NCBI RefSeq assembly: GCF_900167075.1
Contig: NZ_FUWH01000010.1
Span: 1 to 64,000 of the forward strand
Origin: Sediminibacterium ginsengisoli
GTDB taxonomy: Bacteria; Bacteroidota; Bacteroidia; Chitinophagales; Chitinophagaceae
Length of the DNA stretch: 64,000 bases
Direction: 5' to 3'
Shown: positions 46,621 through 55,356 of the stretch, piece by piece
Layout of the letters: each line of letters opens with the position of its first letter
Position numbering within the stretch: the stretch's first letter is position 1
Program-made: the position numbers and the translations under genes
Notes under the pieces: model-generated
Databases searched by the model: none
Seen by the model: only the letters and a program-made list of their open reading frames with translations
Told to the model about the DNA's origin: nothing

Positions 46621-46899
46621 ATGGCTAAGTATTCAAAAGGCGCGCAGGACAAGGTTGAAAAAGTCATGCACGAGCGCAAACACGGAACCCTGAAAAGCGG
46701 CAGTACCGGCAAAAAAGTAACAAGCCGTAAACAGGCCATCGCTATCGGTCTTTCAGAAGCAAGAGCTGAAGGAAAAAAAGTTCCGAAAGCGCCGGCTAAA
46801 AAGACAGCTGCAAAAAAATCGGCTCCGAAGAAAGCTGCAGCAAAAAAAACAGCTTCTAAAAAGACAGCCGCAAAAAAAGGAAGCAGGCGCTCTTCCTGA
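46621..46899 (+). CDS. DUF6496 protein with histone H1-like tail
   Basis: A 92-residue protein. The first ~50 residues match DUF6496 (MAKYSKGAQDKVEKVMHERK, KKVTSRKQAIAIGLSEARAEG). The tail is a lysine/alanine repeat (KKTAAKKSAPKKAAAKK and so on) like histone H1/Hc1 tails and probably binds nucleic acid. Such proteins are widespread in Chitinophagaceae. A terminator follows. Confidence 0.88.
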   Translation: MAKYSKGAQDKVEKVMHERKHGTLKSGSTGKKVTSRKQAIAIGLSEARAEGKKVPKAPAKKTAAKKSAPKKAAAKKTASKKTAAKKGSRRSS

Positions 46900-46930
46900 C
46901 AGCCGGTCTTAACGAATGATTATTTTTCAT

Positions 46931-46961
46931 AGCCGGGTGTCTGCAGACATTCCGGCTTTTT
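46931..46961 (+). terminator. Terminator after the DUF6496 gene
   Basis: AGCCGG with inner TGTC pairs with GACA and CCGGCT around TGCA, followed by five T. Confidence 0.8.
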
Positions 46962-47020
46962 AATATTCCGTGTGGAAGCAAATCCACAGCAAACTACTGC
47001 CGCTGATTAAACGATTATCT

Positions 47021-47515
47021 ATGGAAACGATCCTTTTTCTTTTCGGTGAAGGTAAAGATCTGAATACTTTACAAATGGGTTGCAGGGCTGCTGTCAGTTT
47101 TTTTGTGGCGTTGCTGCTGATACGTATGGCCGGTCAGCGGACTTTTGGTAAAGGGTCTGCTTTTGATAATGTCGTGATTATTATGCTCGGAGCTATTCTT
47201 AGCCGTGCAGTGGTAGGTGTATCTCCCGTCTTACCTGTGGTAACAGCCTGTTTGATCATCACCCTGATACATCGTTTGCTTGCATGGTTAAGCATGTACA
47301 GTGAATGGATAGGCGCGATAGTGAAGGGTAAAGCATATTGTCTGTATAAAAACGGCCGCCGGCAGAAAGGGAATATGAAAAAACAACTGATCAGTCCGAA
47401 AGATATGTTGGAAAGTGTCAGGCTTCAAACCGGTAAGGATTCGCTTGATGAAGTGGACGCTATTCATCTGGAACGCAATGGGCAAATCAGTGTGATCACG
47501 AAGAAAACGCAATAG
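47021..47515 (+). CDS. DUF421 (YetF-type) membrane protein
   Basis: A 164-residue protein from the ATG at 47021; a GTG at 46970 would add 17 residues. Helices: GCRAAVSFFVALLLIRMA, AFDNVVIIMLGAILSRAV, LPVVTACLIITLIHRLLAWL. The conserved RMAGQRTFGK and the cytoplasmic C-terminal domain (SEWIGAIVKGKAYCLYKNG, ISPKDMLESVRLQTG, VDAIHLERNGQISVI) are diagnostic of DUF421. It has no known activity. Confidence 0.85.
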   Translation: METILFLFGEGKDLNTLQMGCRAAVSFFVALLLIRMAGQRTFGKGSAFDNVVIIMLGAILSRAVVGVSPVLPVVTACLIITLIHRLLAWLSMYSEWIGAIVKGKAYCLYKNGRRQKGNMKKQLISPKDMLESVRLQTGKDSLDEVDAIHLERNGQISVITKKTQ

Positions 47516-47620
47516 GTTGCTTGCTGTAGCAGCTTTTCAGCAACAGCGGTGGCATTAACTGCTCAACCAGTCCATTTTATTCAGGAATAGTTTTTTTACC
47601 CAGGTGAAAAATCTATTATC

Positions 47621-47818
47621 ATGAAAACACAACAAAACAAAAGGCAGGATGATACCACTGCCTCAACAGGAAAAAGCAGAACTTCATCAGGAAATGATTC
47701 AGGACGCGGCAACAGCGGACAGGGGCAGTCTGGCCATTCTGATACGCAACGCGGCAACAAATCCTCTTCCGGCAACAATTCACAGCAGCATTCCACAGGC
47801 AGCCGCGGGGGAAAATAG
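47621..47818 (+). CDS. Small hydrophilic low-complexity protein
   Basis: A 65-residue protein starting MKTQQNKRQDDTTASTGKSR, made almost wholly of S, G, N, Q, K and T, ending QQHSTGSRGGK. It resembles the small stress-related disordered proteins of Bacteroidota. It is preceded by DUF421 and followed by a strong terminator, which supports real expression. Confidence 0.6.
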   Translation: MKTQQNKRQDDTTASTGKSRTSSGNDSGRGNSGQGQSGHSDTQRGNKSSSGNNSQQHSTGSRGGK

Positions 47819-47837
47819 CTTTTGTGTCCTTATTTAT

Positions 47838-47866
47838 AACGGGGATCAATTACTGATCCCCGTTGT
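47838..47866 (+). terminator. Terminator
   Basis: AACGGGGATCA pairs with TGATCCCCGTT around ATTAC and is followed by a T-rich tail. Confidence 0.85.
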
Positions 47867-47964
47867 TGTTTCTGCCCCGGACAGGTTTATTACTCTGCGG
47901 GAACTACCGGATTCTCAATAGCTGTTGGTTAAACCGCAATTATCCGCCAAGTTTGCTGTATCAA

Positions 47965-49707
47965 ATGAACAGGCAAACAATACATAAAAGGCTTTCCCGG
48001 GTAGTGCTGTTATTACTTTCCGTATTGCCGGCCGCAAAGCTTGCAGCGCAGCAGGACAGTTTCGGCCATGTGTTCATGTTCGATGTGATGACCACGTTGA
48101 AGGATGCAATGGTACGTGAGCCTGTTTATATTACGGTAAGCGACACAGCTGTTTACCGGATCTTCGACCGTTTCAGGGAGGATGGCAGCGGCAATCTTGC
48201 TGCCACCAGGCCCAAATCCGAAATGATCCTGGGCGTAAAGCTCAACCCTGCCCTCACCCATTATTATGCCGCCTGGGTACAATCGGTATCCAAAGTATAC
48301 CCGAGTTTTGTTATCTCCGACAGTTCCTGCGCCACCCTTATCGCATTAGGCATCAACAAACGTAATTATCATGATTATATCTACCGTGTGGTGGAAAACG
48401 ACAGTCTTGAACTGATTCCATGGCAACCGGTTTCCGATATGGAACAGCAGTACGGTGCAAAAGAACCGTATGGCAATCTCGGCACTTACAGCCGGCCCGG
48501 CAAAAGACTTATGGTTGAAGTGATGCGAAAGAATGATTACAATTCCCGCGACGGAATCATCTTCGACTGGCGCAGCAATTTCATGCCCGTGCTGAAACAG
48601 ATCACCGTACAATCGGTGCACAGTTATTTCAATCTTGCTTACCCGCAGCTGAACCGCGGTTATGCAACCAGATTCGACCGGCAGACCGGGATCCCGCTTG
48701 ATTTCAGGTTTCCGGGAGATAGCATCCGGAGTTTATTGCTGCAATTCAACAAGCCCGAAACAGTTGTTTACACTGCATATCTCGCCAGCCAGACAAACGG
48801 GCAACGGGACACCAGCCGTATCGGTTTTATAGACCAGTATGGCGCCATCAATATCAGCAACAGTTATTTCGGCAAGGCTGGTCATTATGAAGTACTGGTT
48901 ATACGGCAGCAGAAATATCCCGACTGGAACAATAGTGATGTATTTAAGCTGGCTTTCGAAGTTCTTGCCCCGGCTTCCGGTGCTTTCATATCATTGAAAC
49001 GGTTACTGCTTTATGCCGGTCTGCTGATTCTGCTTGCATCGGCAGGGGTTGTCATATGGAGAAGGTACACGCTCCTGCAGATCAGGAAAGCAGACCAGCA
49101 GCGTTCGGTGGTACAGCTCCGGCTGAAGAGCATACGTGCGCAGCTCAACCCCCATTTTATGTTTAATGCACTCGCATCCATACAAAACCTGGTGAACAAA
49201 CAGGATCTGCGTAATGCGAATCATTTCCTTACCACGTTTGCCAGGCTCACAAGACGGGTGCTGAATACAAGTGAACAGGAAACGATCAGCCTGGCAGAGG
49301 AGGTTCAGATCATTTCGGATTACCTTGAAATGGAACAGCTACGTTTCGGTTTCCGATATCATATCTCCGTGGGTCATTCAATTGACCAGGAAAGTATCCT
49401 GATCCCATCGATGCTGCTGCAGCCATTTATCGAGAATGCTGTTAAACATGGCATTGCAGGTCTGCAGGAAAACGGGATTATTACTGTACATATCAGTCAG
49501 TCGGCACAGGACCTTGTCCTTACCGTACAGGATAACGGCAAGGGTTTTCAGCCCGGCTGCAGGTCGGCAGGTTCTTTCGGATTGAAACTGAGCGAAGAGC
49601 GGATCCATCTGCTCAACAGTATCTGCAAAGACAAACCTGTGCTGCTGGATATTTTCTCCGAACAGGGAAAAACACTTATTACAATCATGCTTAAAAACCG
49701 GTTCTGA
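47965..49707 (+). CDS. LytS/YehU-type sensor histidine kinase
   Basis: A 580-residue kinase; the start at 47965 opens the signal peptide (VVLLLLSVLPAAKLAAQQ). It has a ~340-residue periplasmic domain with beta strands (MFDVMTTLKDAMVREPVYITV), one membrane helix (RLLLYAGLLILLASAGVVIW) and then the His_kinase domain with LRAQLNPHFMFNALASIQNLV-type motif (here IRAQLNPHFMFNAL) and a divergent ATPase (PSMLLQPFIENAVKHG, DNGKGF). It acts with the LytTR regulator that starts 1 bp after its stop. Confidence 0.93.
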   Translation: MNRQTIHKRLSRVVLLLLSVLPAAKLAAQQDSFGHVFMFDVMTTLKDAMVREPVYITVSDTAVYRIFDRFREDGSGNLAATRPKSEMILGVKLNPALTHYYAAWVQSVSKVYPSFVISDSSCATLIALGINKRNYHDYIYRVVENDSLELIPWQPVSDMEQQYGAKEPYGNLGTYSRPGKRLMVEVMRKNDYNSRDGIIFDWRSNFMPVLKQITVQSVHSYFNLAYPQLNRGYATRFDRQTGIPLDFRFPGDSIRSLLLQFNKPETVVYTAYLASQTNGQRDTSRIGFIDQYGAINISNSYFGKAGHYEVLVIRQQKYPDWNNSDVFKLAFEVLAPASGAFISLKRLLLYAGLLILLASAGVVIWRRYTLLQIRKADQQRSVVQLRLKSIRAQLNPHFMFNALASIQNLVNKQDLRNANHFLTTFARLTRRVLNTSEQETISLAEEVQIISDYLEMEQLRFGFRYHISVGHSIDQESILIPSMLLQPFIENAVKHGIAGLQENGIITVHISQSAQDLVLTVQDNGKGFQPGCRSAGSFGLKLSEERIHLLNSICKDKPVLLDIFSEQGKTLITIMLKNRF

Positions 49708-49708
49708 T

Positions 49709-50461
49709 ATGGATATCAGTTATGTGATCATCGATGATGAAAAGAACAATATCGAAAACCTGGAAAACCTGCTTAAAAACTGGTGTCCGGGTATGCAGCT
49801 GAAAGGATATGCGCAGAATGTAGCCGATGGTGTAAAACTGATCGGAACTGTGAACCCTGACCTCGTATTCCTTGATATACAGATGCCTGAAAAAACAGGT
49901 TTTGATCTGCTGAAAGCACTGGAACCGGTTTGTTTTGAAGTGATTTTTGTAACTGCATTTGACCAGTACGGCATCCAGGCCATAAAATTCTCAGCCTTGG
50001 ATTACCTGCTGAAACCTATCGATGTTAATGAACTGCAACTTGCCGTTGAAAAAGCAAGAGAGAAACTACGCAGTAAACAGGCAAACGGGAATATCTCAAA
50101 CCTGCTGGAATACCTGAGGACAACCGGGAAAGAACCACCCAGGATTGCATTGCCTACCGCCCAGGAAACGCGTTACGCTCCGCTGAACCAGATCCTGCGC
50201 TGTGAAGCTTCCGATAATTATACCTGGTTCTTTCTCACTACCGGCGAATCTGTTCTTGTCTGTAAAACACTGAAAGAATTTACAGAGTTATTGTCACCCT
50301 ATAATTTTATCAGAACGCACCAGTCTCACCTTGTCAATACCAGGTACATCAAGAGTCTGCTGAAAGAAGATGGCGGGATATTGCTGCTTGATAACGGCAG
50401 CCGTGTTCCTATATCAAGACCTAATCTCGACAACGTAAAGAAAGCGCTGGCCATGCTTTAA
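49709..50461 (+). CDS. LytTR-family response regulator
   Basis: A 250-residue protein. The receiver domain has the acidic IIDDEKNN and the phospho-acceptor aspartate in DLVFLDIQMPEKTGFD, with the lysine in YLLKPID. The LytTR DNA-binding domain covers residues ~145-250 (ILRCEASDNYTWFFL, FIRTHQSHLVNTRYI). It is translationally coupled to the upstream kinase. Target genes are not visible; the TlpA-like gene 31 bp downstream may share the transcript. Confidence 0.95.
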   Translation: MDISYVIIDDEKNNIENLENLLKNWCPGMQLKGYAQNVADGVKLIGTVNPDLVFLDIQMPEKTGFDLLKALEPVCFEVIFVTAFDQYGIQAIKFSALDYLLKPIDVNELQLAVEKAREKLRSKQANGNISNLLEYLRTTGKEPPRIALPTAQETRYAPLNQILRCEASDNYTWFFLTTGESVLVCKTLKEFTELLSPYNFIRTHQSHLVNTRYIKSLLKEDGGILLLDNGSRVPISRPNLDNVKKALAML

Positions 50462-50492
50462 CCAATCACTGCATTTTTTATCCCTTAAAAAA

Positions 50493-51953
50493 ATGAACAT
50501 GAAAAACATGTATGTCCTTTTATTGTCTGTACTGATCCTGCAGACCGGCATTGCACAAAAAAACAATGCTACGGTAACGGTTGCCGTAACGCTGATCAAC
50601 GCAACGGCAGCAACGCCGAAGGCAATCCGTATGAATTTCCTGAACCCGTTCCAGCCCAATTCGCAAAGTGCAGTTTTCGATAGGCAGAACCAGCTTTGTC
50701 TCAGGGAAGCCATGCTCTTTACACAGAACATGACTGTACAGTATAACGGTACATTTATAAACCTTTATGTAAAGCCCGGCGATTCAATACACCTTACAAT
50801 AGACGCATCTTTACTTGACAAACGGGATTTTGAATGGGTCAGCTTCCAGGGTGAACATGCAGCATTGAGCAAACAGCTGAACGACTGGTATCACTTTGCA
50901 AGCAAGCTGCCTTACAAAAAGTACGACTACGCGCTTTCACCGCAACATATGCTCACAGCTGTTGAAATGGATTACGACAGGTATATGCAGGAATTGAAAA
51001 AGTACACCGCACTACATCCGCTCGATCCTGTTATTGAACGCTGGGCCGAGGGTGATATCCGTTACCTGTTATCGAACTGGATCTCTGATTATGCAGGCAT
51101 AAAAAACGTGAGTACTGAAGAACGTAAGGAAAGACAGCAATTGTTTGCCGCACCATTTTTCAAAATGTATGATACTGCAGGTTTCAGCTCTATGATGTTC
51201 CCTTATCATCTTTCCGCTTACGCTTACCAGCTTGTCAGGAATGATTCAGGCATTCTTAAACTGGCAAATGCAGGAAGAGCAAGAGAGGCGCTGGAAGCCG
51301 GCATCAGCCTGATACAAAAGGAGCCCGCCGGTATCAACAGGGATTATATGTTATTCAGTTACCTCACCAGCCAGCTACGCAGCAATGCGGCAGCACTCGA
51401 CTCCCTTGGCAATACAGATCACTATTTCACCAACCCCGTAGCGGCAGCTTACATGCGTTCATTTGTGAAGCAGGTCAATTACCCGGTTTTTCCATCGGCT
51501 CCTATTACCGGGGTAAGCAGGTCAGGAAAGAATGCTTTGCCTGAAGCACTCCCCGAAGGCGATATTTTTGCCTACCTGACCAAGAAATATCCCGGCAAAG
51601 TTTTGTATCTCGATGTCTATGCTACATGGTGCGTACCCTGCCTGAACGAAATGACCTACATGCCGGGGATACAGGAAAGCTTCCGGAACAAAAATGTTGT
51701 TTTTGTAAACCTGTGCCTGCAATCGGAAAAAAGCAAGTGGCTGGCATTGCTTCAAAAAGAAAAAATCAAGGGCGAACAATTATTTCTCGACGAAGATGCA
51801 ACCAAATTATTCATGAGCCTATACGGCGTAAAAGGATTTCCCACCTATATGCTGGTTGATAAAAAAGGAAAAATAAGGACGAATACCGCGCCGCGACCAT
51901 CTGAAGAAAAAGCACTTACAGCAGCGATAGGGAAACTATTGGCGGAGCGATAA
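50493..51953 (+). CDS. TlpA-family thioredoxin-fold protein
   Basis: A 486-residue exported protein; signal peptide MKNMYVLLLSVLILQTGIAQ starts at codon 3. The first ~330 residues are an uncharacterised helical and beta region (NPFQPNSQSAVFDRQNQLCL, FINLYVKPGDSIHLTIDASL). The C-terminal thioredoxin domain has VYATWCVPCLNEM, VVFVNLCLQSEKSKW and FPTYMLVDKKGKI. It probably acts in periplasmic thiol exchange. It follows the LytTR gene by 31 bp. Confidence 0.9.
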   Translation: MNMKNMYVLLLSVLILQTGIAQKNNATVTVAVTLINATAATPKAIRMNFLNPFQPNSQSAVFDRQNQLCLREAMLFTQNMTVQYNGTFINLYVKPGDSIHLTIDASLLDKRDFEWVSFQGEHAALSKQLNDWYHFASKLPYKKYDYALSPQHMLTAVEMDYDRYMQELKKYTALHPLDPVIERWAEGDIRYLLSNWISDYAGIKNVSTEERKERQQLFAAPFFKMYDTAGFSSMMFPYHLSAYAYQLVRNDSGILKLANAGRAREALEAGISLIQKEPAGINRDYMLFSYLTSQLRSNAAALDSLGNTDHYFTNPVAAAYMRSFVKQVNYPVFPSAPITGVSRSGKNALPEALPEGDIFAYLTKKYPGKVLYLDVYATWCVPCLNEMTYMPGIQESFRNKNVVFVNLCLQSEKSKWLALLQKEKIKGEQLFLDEDATKLFMSLYGVKGFPTYMLVDKKGKIRTNTAPRPSEEKALTAAIGKLLAER

Positions 51954-51989
51954 AATTGCCCCCGAAAACAACCAACAGGATCATGCAAA

Positions 51990-53018
51990 CTATTTATTAA
52001 CAAAAATCATCAGCATCGTACCAGCGCCGGGAGCACTTTTTATCACCAGCCTGCCATTGATCGACTCGGTTCTTTCTGTCATGCTGGTGATACCCGGATG
52101 ATGCGTTAGTTTATCCGGATCAAAACCGATCCCGTCATCCTGAATAGACAACATTATATAATGCTGGTGATCTTCGAGTTTTACTGTTACTGTTTTCGCC
52201 TGTGCGTGATACATGATATTGAGCAGTGCTTCCTGGCAGATCCGGAAAAAATCGATGCGGATCTCTTCTGAGAGCAATGATTCTTCGCAATTATTTTCAA
52301 ATACACATGGAATGCTGTTCAAAAGACTGAATTCATCACACTGCCATTTTAAGGCCGCGGCCAGCCCCAGATCACTGAGTCTGCCGGGACTGATGGAAAA
52401 TGAAATGCGTCTTATAGTATTGATCAGCAGATCGGCAACTCCTGTTGCATGTGTGATCCTGTTGCCGACAACCGCAGGCTGATCGGGCAGGTGATTGTGC
52501 AGCCAGATCATATCCATTTTAATAACAGCTGCAAGCTGCGCCAGTTCTTCGTGCAGTTCGGCAGCGAGATATTTCCGGTCTTCTTCGATACTGCTTTTAA
52601 AATGAGTAGCCATGCTTTTGAAGCGCCTGTATTTCTCTTCGATCAGTTCATCGGCTTTTTTACGCTCCGTTATATCTTTTGCAATGGCAAAAACAACTTC
52701 CTTGGATGGAATAAATATGGAAGTCCAGGATAACCATACCACTTCACCTGTTTTAGTGAAATACCTGTTCTCAAAATTTACCAGGTTCTTGCCTTTCAGC
52801 AATGCGGTTCTGCGGATCCTTGTGGCTTCAAGATCTTCGGGGTGGATAAACGAGTCGATCGGTCTGTTCAGCAGTTCATCTTCCGTATAACCCAGCACTG
52901 CGGTTACGGCAGGGTTGATCTTTTTGAGATACCCGTCTTTTCCTGCAATGCATACAAGATCAAGGGTAAGTTCAAAAAAAGAAAAGAAATCAATCTCGGG
53001 CTCAGCGGTATGCAACAT
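51990..53018 (-). CDS. PAS-domain sensor histidine kinase (HisKA_3)
   Basis: A 342-residue soluble kinase starting MLHTAEPEIDFFSFF at 53018. PAS domain (LTLDLVCIAGKDGYLKKINPAVTAVLGYTEDEL through IAKDITERKKADE), then the HisKA_3 dimerisation region with the phospho-histidine in AAELHEELAQLAAVIK, and the HATPase (GLAAALKWQC, SIQDDGIGFDPDK). This is the NarX/DesK class. No partner regulator is adjacent. Confidence 0.92.
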   Translation of the reverse strand: MLHTAEPEIDFFSFFELTLDLVCIAGKDGYLKKINPAVTAVLGYTEDELLNRPIDSFIHPEDLEATRIRRTALLKGKNLVNFENRYFTKTGEVVWLSWTSIFIPSKEVVFAIAKDITERKKADELIEEKYRRFKSMATHFKSSIEEDRKYLAAELHEELAQLAAVIKMDMIWLHNHLPDQPAVVGNRITHATGVADLLINTIRRISFSISPGRLSDLGLAAALKWQCDEFSLLNSIPCVFENNCEESLLSEEIRIDFFRICQEALLNIMYHAQAKTVTVKLEDHQHYIMLSIQDDGIGFDPDKLTHHPGITSMTERTESINGRLVIKSAPGAGTMLMIFVNK

Positions 53019-53101
53019 AATGACGAAATTATGGAACATTCCGTAATAACTGCTTAGAACACAACTCGTTTATGCGTCCCGGGAAAAATCCCCATGTCAC
53101 C

Positions 53102-53302
53102 TTTTGATATATTTTAAAAAAATCTATTATCTTTTGCAATACCAAAGCAACTGTAAGCAACCATGTTTACGCGAGCGATAAAAATCGCAGAAAAAGAAGA
53201 GGCAACTCTTCTGTAGAAAGCAATAGTCCCAGCAAATCAAGGAGCAGGAGTCCGTCTGGCGATAAGCGAAAAAAAGAAAAGACGAAAACCCGGAAATATT
53301 AA
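53102..53302 (+). other. Probable transcript with basic SR-rich reading frame lacking a start
   Basis: TTTTG at 53102-53106 and TATCTTTTG at 53128-53136 look like a promoter. A frame open to TAA at 53300-53302 reads DKNRRKRRGNSSVESNSP and SKSRSRSPSGDKRKKEK, but it contains no ATG, GTG or TTG. The only ATG (53163) opens a 17-codon frame MFTRAIKIAEKEEATLL that overlaps it. A strong terminator follows at 53326. It may be a frameshifted small gene, an RNA, or use a rare start such as ATT. Confidence 0.4.
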
Positions 53303-53325
53303 CCTTGCTTTCCCTGTAGCGTTTT

Positions 53326-53359
53326 ATAAATTAAAGCGGATAAATCCGCTTTAATTTAT
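53326..53359. terminator. Bidirectional terminator
   Basis: ATAAATTAAAGCGGA pairs with TCCGCTTTAATTTAT around TAAA, between the small transcript (+) and the SRPBCC gene (-). Confidence 0.88.
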
Positions 53360-53366
53360 CAGCAAC

Positions 53367-53792
53367 TTATACTGCTTCCGTATAATGTTTAAAACTGTCC
53401 AGTATCGCCTGCCAGCCTGCTTTCTGCATTTCTTCAGGGTTGGTGCTTTCTGCTTCGAAGGTTTCTACGATATCGGTAGTATCTCCATTGGCCGAAAAAG
53501 AAACCGTTGCCATGCGTCCGTCTCCCATTGTGTAAGCAATCAGACGGTGTTCCTGTACGTCGGTATATACTCCGCCGAAATCGAAACTGAAACTGCCGTC
53601 CTTTGCCGCCATGGTTGTAGTGAAATTTCCACCGGTACGGAGGTCATTGCTGGCCGCCGGTGCGTGCCAGTCTGGTGATGCCTGGCACCATTTGGTGATA
53701 TGTTCCGGCTCATTCCAGCAACGCCATACTTTTTCTACCGGAGCATTTACTGTAGTGGTTACTGTGATCTGTGTTCTGCCTGAGTTTTCCAT
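53367..53792 (-). CDS. SRPBCC/AHSA1-family protein (stand-alone)
   Basis: A 141-residue protein starting MENSGRTQITVTTTVNAPVE at 53792; the longer frame is not favoured. VEKVWRCWNEPEHITKWCQASPDWHAP is the START-like N-terminal pattern, and the C-terminal helix is EEMQKAGWQAILDSFKHYTEA. No ArsR gene accompanies it, unlike the SRPBCC genes at 39010 and 62059. Confidence 0.9.
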   Translation of the reverse strand: MENSGRTQITVTTTVNAPVEKVWRCWNEPEHITKWCQASPDWHAPAASNDLRTGGNFTTTMAAKDGSFSFDFGGVYTDVQEHRLIAYTMGDGRMATVSFSANGDTTDIVETFEAESTNPEEMQKAGWQAILDSFKHYTEAV

Positions 53793-53904
53793 ATGATTTG
53801 CATTATTATTGTCATACAAAAATAGCAGCCCTCCTGCAATTACCTGCGGGGTAATTGCGACATTCACAGGTATGATTCCGCTCAATAACTGTTATGCTCT
53901 AAAT

Positions 53905-55116
53905 CTATTTATGCAGCTTATTGCCAGGTAAAAAGCCAGTGATTATACCTATCAGTGGCAGATAAGCGCAAATCCTGAATACGAATTCAATACTGGTATG
54001 ATCTGCCAGTGCCCCCAATACAGCCGATCCGATACCTGCCATACCGAAAGAAAACCCGAAGAACAGCCCGGCAACCAACCCCAGTTTACCTGGCATCAGG
54101 TCTGTTGCAAATACCAGTATCGCTGAAAAGGCCGATGCAATGATGAGACCTGTTATCACAGCAAATACGATGGTCCAGCCAAGTGGCAGATAAGGTAACG
54201 ATATTGTGAACGGGGATGCGCCGAGGATAGAGATCCAGATGATCTTTTTTCTTCCGTACCTGTCTCCCAGCCCGCCACCCAGTATCGTTCCTACGGCCAC
54301 GGCTGCGAGGAACAGGAACAGGTATAACTGGGAATCTTTTACGGACACATGGAATTTATCGATCAGGAAAAACGTGAAATAATTGGTCATGGATGCCAGG
54401 TATACATATTTGGAAAAAACCAGCACCAGCAGGATCACGATTGAAAAAATAATCTTTTTACGCGGCAGCGTTATGCCAACAGTTTCCCTGGTTTGCGGAG
54501 CCGCCTTCCTTTCAAGAGCCCTTGCTCCATACCAGGTGCCGATGCGGTAAAGAATGATGATCCCGATAAAAGCGGCAAATGCAAAAACACTTACATATTG
54601 CTGTCCCAGCGGTAATACGATCAGTGCAACCAGTAACGGCCCTACAGCACTGCCTGCATTTCCGCCAACCTGGAAGATAGATTGCGCCAGCCCCTTTCTT
54701 CCGCCGGAAGCGAGCTGTGCCACGCGTGAAGCTTCAGGGTGAAAAATGGAAGAGCCCATCCCAACCAGGCTGACTGCAACCAGGATCATCGAATAATAAT
54801 GCGCAAATGCCAGCAGGAGTAATCCCGTAAGAGAAAGCGTCATCCCGATGGCCAGTGACCGCGGAGTCGTTTTTTTATCTGTATAAATTCCCACAAAGGG
54901 CTGCAGGATGGAAGCCGTGAGTTGGGATGCAAGCGTAATCACCCCGATCTGTGCAAAGGAAAGATTAAACTCCGTCTTTAATACCGGGTACAGGGAAGGA
55001 ATGGCAGACTGGATCAGGTCGTTCAGAAAATGCGTAAAGCTGATCGCGAACAATACCTTGTATACGATCTGTTTTTCAGGCACACCGCCTGTTTTTCCTG
55101 CAGTATTATTATTCAT
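53905..55116 (-). CDS. MFS transporter, Fsr (fosmidomycin resistance)-like
   Basis: A 403-residue protein with twelve predicted helices. The opening FAISFTHFLNDLIQSAIPSLYPVLK and the SIFHPEASRVAQLASGGRKGLAQSIFQVGGNAGSAVGP block are characteristic of the Fsr-like subfamily; the MFS loop motif is GGLGDRYGRKK. It probably exports a small toxic compound. It is monocistronic by context. Confidence 0.88.
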   Translation of the reverse strand: MNNNTAGKTGGVPEKQIVYKVLFAISFTHFLNDLIQSAIPSLYPVLKTEFNLSFAQIGVITLASQLTASILQPFVGIYTDKKTTPRSLAIGMTLSLTGLLLLAFAHYYSMILVAVSLVGMGSSIFHPEASRVAQLASGGRKGLAQSIFQVGGNAGSAVGPLLVALIVLPLGQQYVSVFAFAAFIGIIILYRIGTWYGARALERKAAPQTRETVGITLPRKKIIFSIVILLVLVFSKYVYLASMTNYFTFFLIDKFHVSVKDSQLYLFLFLAAVAVGTILGGGLGDRYGRKKIIWISILGASPFTISLPYLPLGWTIVFAVITGLIIASAFSAILVFATDLMPGKLGLVAGLFFGFSFGMAGIGSAVLGALADHTSIEFVFRICAYLPLIGIITGFLPGNKLHK

Positions 55117-55356
55117 CGTCCCGGTCTTTTACAATAACATCATATCATCTGATGATTGCAAACATAGCCAAATTATCGCAATAGCTCCCCTGCTTTGTAA
55201 ACAATCCCAATTTCGGGCAATGCAGGAAAGATATTACACTGCAGGTGCTGAAAGAACTCCATACCCTTGACTAAGACCTCCCGCTCATACCGTTACCTGT
55301 ACAATAAGGCTTGCAGGCATGATTTTTAGTACCTACTTTTAATACAAATCTTATCG

